From: Candidatus Altarchaeales archaeon
GTDB lineage: Archaea > Altiarchaeota > Altiarchaeia > IMC4 > QMZM01
DNA: 8,381 nucleotides
Direction: 5' to 3'
Assembly: GCA_003663045.1 (NCBI GenBank)
Contig: QMZG01000051.1
Span: forward strand, 1-8,381
Positions 5,730 to 8,381 of this stretch are shown here, one piece after another (position 1 is the first letter of the stretch; the number at the start of each line of letters is the position of its first letter). Made by a program: the position numbers and the translations under genes. A model generated the notes under the pieces. It was not told the DNA's origin, did no database searches, and saw only the letters and a list, made by a program, of their open reading frames with translations.

Positions 5730-5770
5730 CGTAAGGGATTATTTACAATATTGAATTCAACAAAATAAAG

Positions 5771-6568
5771 ATGGCGATGGAAAAGCATTTTATCCAAGAG
5801 GGGATTATCAGATCAGAAATAGAAAGTTTTTTGAGGAGTGAGTTAGAGAGAGCAGGCTACTCTGGGATTAACATACAGAAGACACCATTGGCTACCAGAG
5901 TTATTTTGTACGTAGAAAAACCTCCCCTAGTTATCGGTAAAAAAGGAGGAAGAATCAATAAATTGACCAAATTCCTCAAGGATAAATACGGAATAGACAA
6001 TCCTGCTATAGATGTTCAAAGGGTTGAAAATCCCACCCTTGATCCAAATATAGTAGCAAGAAGGATCTCTCTTGCATTGGAGAGGGGGATGAACAGGAGA
6101 CGTATTATCTACAAGGCATTGAGGGCAGTTATGTCTGCCGGAGCCAGGGGTGTGGAGATAATCCTATCTGGGAAGATCATTGGAAAGGGCGGCAGGGCAA
6201 GAATGGAAAAATACCTACAGGGATATATGAAAAAGGCGGGAGATTCCTTAAAATTAGTGAGTGTTGGTTCTACTCAGGCCTATCTTAAAGCTGGCGTCAT
6301 AGGGGTAACGGTAAAGATTGTCCCCCCAGATGTAGTGTTTCCAGATCAGATAGAGGTTAAGTCAAAAGATAAGTCAAAAGAGGAAGAGACCAAAGAAGTG
6401 GAGGAGAAATTAGAAGAAGTTGAGGTAAAAGAAAAGAAAGAGGAAAAGGTTGATGAGGAAAAGAAAAAGAAAGTCAAGAAAGTAGAGAAAAAATCTAAAG
6501 AGAAATCCAAGAAAAAAGTAGAGAAGGACAAAGAGAAGAAACCAGAAAAAAATCAAGATAAAAGTTAA
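5771..6568 (+). CDS. rps3: Small subunit ribosomal protein uS3 with long charged tail
   Basis: This 265-residue uS3 is part of the 30S head at the mRNA entry channel. The type-2 KH RNA-binding domain spans about 18-95 with VIGKKGGRI at 54-62. The C-terminal uS3 domain follows (about 98-190) with RRIIYKALRAVMSAGARGVEIILSGKIIGKGGRARMEKY and the ending LKAGVIGVTVKIVPP. From about residue 197 the protein continues as about 70 residues made almost only of lysine and glutamate with some serine and aspartate, probably disordered or helical. Archaeal uS3 proteins often have a charged extension, but this one is long. Two in-frame starts exist (5771 and 5777); the first matches the AAATAAAGATGG context of neighbours. 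Confidence 0.95.
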   Translation: MAMEKHFIQEGIIRSEIESFLRSELERAGYSGINIQKTPLATRVILYVEKPPLVIGKKGGRINKLTKFLKDKYGIDNPAIDVQRVENPTLDPNIVARRISLALERGMNRRRIIYKALRAVMSAGARGVEIILSGKIIGKGGRARMEKYLQGYMKKAGDSLKLVSVGSTQAYLKAGVIGVTVKIVPPDVVFPDQIEVKSKDKSKEEETKEVEEKLEEVEVKEKKEEKVDEEKKKKVKKVEKKSKEKSKKKVEKDKEKKPEKNQDKS

Positions 6569-6614
6569 ATAGAGGTCTGAGAAGAATAAAATAAAAAAGT
6601 AGGATTTAATATTC

Positions 6615-6640
6615 AATTCATATTATAATTCATATTATAT
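6615..6640 (+). promoter_or_regulatory. Tandem 12-bp repeat with TATA-like sequence before uL29
   Basis: AATTCATATTAT occurs twice head to tail (6615-6626 and 6627-6638). The second copy runs into CATATTATAT, a TATA-like tract centred about 28 bp before the uL29 ATG, consistent with a leaderless transcript. The 96-bp spacer between uS3 and uL29 holds nothing else recognisable. Duplication of a promoter-like unit inside a ribosomal cluster suggests an internal promoter. Confidence 0.35.
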
Positions 6641-6664
6641 CAACAATATCTATATACCCACAAT

Positions 6665-6913
6665 ATGGCAATATTGCGCAATCATGAGATCTGGGAAATG
6701 GATATCGAGGAACTTGATGATAGGCTTTTTCAGTTACGAGAAGATTTGATGAAGATTAAAGGGGTTTTAGCATCTGGAGGAATTCCAGAGGATATTGGAA
6801 GGGCGAGAGAAATCAAAAGAACAATTGCTAGAATATTGACCATTAAAAATATAAAACAAAAAGAACAAAAAGAAAAACAAGGAAATGAATTGTCCAAGGT
6901 GCGGACTTCCTGA
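6665..6913 (+). CDS. rpl29: Large subunit ribosomal protein uL29
   Basis: This 82-residue uL29 is a small two-helix protein at the exit-tunnel rim near the signal recognition particle site. The archaeal signature is visible: ILRNHEIWEMDIEELDDRLFQLREDLMKIKGVLASGGIPEDIGRAREIKRTIARILTI (3-60). A lysine/glutamine-rich tail of about 20 residues follows. Its 3' end overlaps the SUI1 start by 29 bp in another frame, which argues for translational coupling. The start codon lies inside CAATAT-GGCA-ATATTG (6661-6676) and no Shine-Dalgarno is evident, consistent with leaderless translation. Confidence 0.93.
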   Translation: MAILRNHEIWEMDIEELDDRLFQLREDLMKIKGVLASGGIPEDIGRAREIKRTIARILTIKNIKQKEQKEKQGNELSKVRTS

Positions 6914-7181
6914 GGAATTATGCGTATGTGACGAGATGACGAGGGAAGGTCAAAGGATAAGAGTTCGCAGCGACAAGAGGAGATATGGTAAGGTAGTTAC
7001 CCTCGTAGATGGATTCAAGGATGTTGATGTGCATAAGATTGCTAAGGAATTAAAGAGGAGATTAGCATGTGGTGGGACCTCAAAAAATGATAAGATTGAG
7101 TTACAAGGCGATCATGTCCGCAAGGTAAAGGACATTCTCACCAGCATGGGCTTCTCTGAGGACATGATTGATGTCTTGTAA
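6885..7181 (+). CDS. Translation initiation factor aIF1 (SUI1/eIF1 family)
   Basis: This 98-residue archaeal homologue of eIF1 monitors start-codon selection on the small subunit. The N-terminus carries a likely zinc knuckle, CPRCGLPEELCVC (C3, C6, C13, C15), common in euryarchaeal members. The SUI1 core follows with KRRYGKVVTLVDGF (31-44), KRRLACGGTSKNDKIELQGDH (57-77) and VKDILTSMGF (81-90). Length is normal. It begins within uL29 and its end overlaps the start of the RNase P protein gene, the standard archaeal order uL29-SUI1-Rnp1-uS17, so co-expression with ribosomal proteins is expected. Confidence 0.93.
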   Translation: MNCPRCGLPEELCVCDEMTREGQRIRVRSDKRRYGKVVTLVDGFKDVDVHKIAKELKRRLACGGTSKNDKIELQGDHVRKVKDILTSMGFSEDMIDVL

Positions 7182-7506
7182 GAACACTCAGATGAATTAT
7201 TCTTTAAAAATCCTTGAAAGAGGAATGATCACACCTTACAATATCTTAAGACATGAATTGATCGGCTTAAGGGTTAGGGTAGTGAACACCACTCACCCCG
7301 GTTACAGATGTAGTGGCGAGATAATAGAAGAGACAAGGAATACATTGAAGATTAAAAGTAGAGATGGTATGAAGACACTACCCAAGAATTGCATTACCCT
7401 GGAGCTTAAACTTCCAAATAAAGAAGTAGTTAGGATTGATGGAAATCTCTTAGTTTCAAGACCGGAGGAAAGAATAAAGAAAAAATATAGGATAAGATTT
7501 GTTTGA
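7171..7506 (+). CDS. rnp1: RNase P protein component 1 (Rnp1/p29)
   Basis: This is the archaeal homologue of eukaryotic Rpp29/Pop4, an Sm-like protein subunit that supports the RNase P RNA in removing tRNA 5' leaders. The typical core is visible: ITPYNILRHELIGLRVRVV, THPGYRCSGEIIEETRNTLKIK and the ending VSRPEERIKKKYRIRFV. A TTG at 7168 is immediately followed by this ATG, which overlaps the SUI1 end by 11 bp and has CTGAGGA about 8 nt upstream, so ATG 7171 (111 residues) is preferred. An ATG at 7192 is also possible and would give 104 residues. The place between SUI1 and uS17 is conserved in euryarchaea. Confidence 0.92.
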   Translation: MSCKNTQMNYSLKILERGMITPYNILRHELIGLRVRVVNTTHPGYRCSGEIIEETRNTLKIKSRDGMKTLPKNCITLELKLPNKEVVRIDGNLLVSRPEERIKKKYRIRFV

Positions 7507-7519
7507 CAAGAAAATAAAA

Positions 7520-7840
7520 ATGGCAAAGGTTAAGAAGAGAGAGAAAAAAAGAACGGTGGAGTGTAATGATAAAAATTGTCCCATACATGGAACCCTGGCT
7601 ACGAGAGGCATTGTCTTGGAAGGTGTTGTAGCTTCAGATAAGATGGATAAAACAGTGATTGTTCAGAGAAGTCGCTACGTAAAGTTAAAGAAATACGAAA
7701 GATACAGACCCGTAAAATCAAGAATTCCAGCTCATAATCCCCCTTGTATAAATGCCAAGATGGGTGATAAGGTTCGCATCATGGAATGTCGAAAGTTAAG
7801 CAAGACAGTTAGCTTTGTAGTTATTGAAAAATTAAGTTAG
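7520..7840 (+). CDS. rps17: Small subunit ribosomal protein uS17
   Basis: This 106-residue archaeal uS17 is an OB-fold protein that binds 16S rRNA early in assembly. It shows the archaeal N-terminal cysteine motif CNDKNCPIHGTLATRG, then VLEGVVASDKMDKTVIVQR and YVKLKKYERYRPVKSRIPAHNPPCINAKMGDKVRIMECRKLSKTVSFVVIE. The frame is open back to a TTG at 7499 overlapping rnp1, but ATG 7520 gives the family's usual N-terminus (MAKVKKREKK). It also shares the ATAAAAATGGCAAA start context with uL14, so it is preferred. There are 13 bp between the rnp1 stop and this ATG. Confidence 0.95.
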   Translation: MAKVKKREKKRTVECNDKNCPIHGTLATRGIVLEGVVASDKMDKTVIVQRSRYVKLKKYERYRPVKSRIPAHNPPCINAKMGDKVRIMECRKLSKTVSFVVIEKLS

Positions 7841-7861
7841 GTTAGTAATTGATAAATAAAA

Positions 7862-8299
7862 ATGGCAAAACCTTTAGGTGCTATGAAAAATCTGCCCCTG
7901 GGCAAAGCAATGACCGCCAAAGTAAGTAGATCACTACCCGTTGGGGCGAGCATTGTCTGTGCTGACAATACGGGGGCAAAGGAGTTGGAAATAATATCGG
8001 TTCGTGGTTATAGGGGAGTTAGAAGGAGGCTTCCAGCAGCGGGAATTGGCGACTTGGTAGTAGTATCTGTAAAAAAGGGAAAACCAGAGGTAAGAAACCA
8101 GATAATGTTAGGGGTTATCGTAAGACAAAAAAAGCCATACACGAGATATGATGGATCAAAGATAGGGTTTGAGGATAATGCTGCTGTGATCGTTTCCGAT
8201 GAGGGGCTCCCTAAGGGAACAGAAATTAAAGGAGCAATAGCGAGAGAAGTCGCAGACAAGTGGAACAAAATAGGAAGCATTGCCAGCATCGTGGTGTGA
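7862..8299 (+). CDS. rpl14: Large subunit ribosomal protein uL14
   Basis: This 145-residue uL14 sits at the subunit interface and forms bridges with 16S rRNA. Signatures are VCADNTGAKELEIISVRGYRGVRRRLPAAGIGDLVVVSVKKG (32-73), VRNQIMLGVIVRQKKPYTRYDG (77-98), FEDNAAVIVSDEGLPKGTEIKGAIAREVADKW (103-134) and the C-terminal GSIASIVV. It is about ten residues longer at the N-terminus than many homologues; starts at 7883 or 7910 are possible, but the ATG at 7862 shares ATAAAAATGGCAAA with uS17. The usual next gene, uL24, does not follow within the 82 bases left; a hairpin pair and a repeated piece of this gene are there instead. Confidence 0.95.
   Translation: MAKPLGAMKNLPLGKAMTAKVSRSLPVGASIVCADNTGAKELEIISVRGYRGVRRRLPAAGIGDLVVVSVKKGKPEVRNQIMLGVIVRQKKPYTRYDGSKIGFEDNAAVIVSDEGLPKGTEIKGAIAREVADKWNKIGSIASIVV
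8259..8287 (+). repeat. First copy of a 29-bp direct repeat (inside uL14)
   Basis: These bases encode the conserved KWNKIGSIAS part of the uL14 C-terminus, so this is the original copy. The identical 29 bases recur as the last 29 of the window, 94 bp downstream. The match starts at AGTGGAAC in both copies and differs directly before it. Confidence 0.85.
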
Positions 8300-8303
8300 G
8301 TGA

Positions 8304-8326
8304 GGTGGGTTACGAAGTAACCCGCC
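8304..8326 (+). terminator. GC-rich hairpin just after uL14
   Basis: GGTGGGTTAC (8304-8313) and GTAACCCGCC (8317-8326) pair over ten positions, one G-U, around a GAA loop, starting 5 bp after the uL14 stop. It immediately precedes the right copy of the palindromic repeat. It may stabilise a transcript 3' end or belong to the repeat element; no U-tract follows. Confidence 0.45.
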
Positions 8327-8327
8327 G

Positions 8328-8357
8328 TTTCGCCAGCCTTTATTAAAGGCTGAGTGG
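8328..8357 (+). repeat. REP-like extragenic palindrome, right copy
   Basis: TTTCGC followed by CAGCCTTT (8334-8341) and AAAGGCTG (8345-8352) with an ATT loop, then AGTGG, repeats the element at 81-113 in the same orientation. As there, another hairpin stands directly upstream. Its last bases merge into the 29-bp repeat that reaches the end of the window. Confidence 0.6.
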
Positions 8358-8381
8358 AACAAAATAGGAAGCATTGCCAGC
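8353..8381 (+). repeat. Second copy of the 29-bp direct repeat, cut by the window end
   Basis: This copy is identical to 8259-8287 of uL14 but follows the palindrome instead of uL14 coding sequence. It reaches the last base, so the full repeat may be longer. It could be a partial duplication of the uL14 3' end, a real 94-bp tandem unit, or a loop created when assembly stopped at a repeat. Confidence 0.8.

Noticed and set aside
8259..8381. CRISPR-like pair of 29-bp repeats with a 65-bp spacer
   Set aside because: One copy is conserved uL14 coding sequence, there are only two copies, and the spacer is made of hairpins.

Overview
The window reads as a piece of a moderately AT-rich euryarchaeal chromosome. 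Its gene content is archaeal throughout: Pelota, a GHMP-family shikimate kinase homologue, 6-phospho-3-hexuloisomerase, an archaeal-type radical SAM activase, and a ribosomal-protein cluster in which eIF1/SUI1 and the RNase P protein Rnp1/p29 sit between uL29 and uS17. TATA boxes lie close to start codons, and many starts have an A-rich context instead of a Shine-Dalgarno. The residue pattern of uL14 and uS17 resembles Thermococcus-like and related euryarchaeal proteins, but I cannot name a genus.

Left part (1-2475): a palindromic repeat copy, then a minus-strand double-CBS protein divergent from hexuloisomerase (hxlB). hxlB converges with minus-strand pelota, leaving 7 bp between their stops. 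Pelota and a plus-strand shikimate-kinase-like gene diverge from a region with a near-symmetric TATA.

Middle (2476-5082): the GHMP protein, whose three normally glycine/serine/aspartate-rich active-site motifs all deviate; a minus-strand NrdG/PflA-like radical SAM activase; a 160-bp intergenic stretch with four consecutive stem-loops; and a small minus-strand membrane protein of the YdjM/DUF457 type. A gene-free 226-bp region with a long stem-loop follows.

Right part (5083-8299): uL22, uS3, uL29, SUI1, Rnp1, uS17 and uL14, all plus strand. The order matches the archaeal S10/spc cluster. However, uS19 is missing upstream of uL22, a 235-bp spacer rich in tight hairpins with its own TATA-like tract separates uL22 from uS3, and a 96-bp AT-rich spacer separates uS3 from uL29. 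From uL29 to uL14 the genes overlap or nearly touch and form one translation-coupled unit.

Both ends of the window lie close to copies of the same palindromic repeat (TTTCGCCAGCCTTT / AAAGGCTG). The last 29 bases repeat the 3' end of uL14. This suggests a dispersed extragenic palindrome family that breaks assembly, possibly with a local rearrangement or an assembly artefact at the right edge. No tRNA, rRNA, CRISPR array or intact mobile element was seen.
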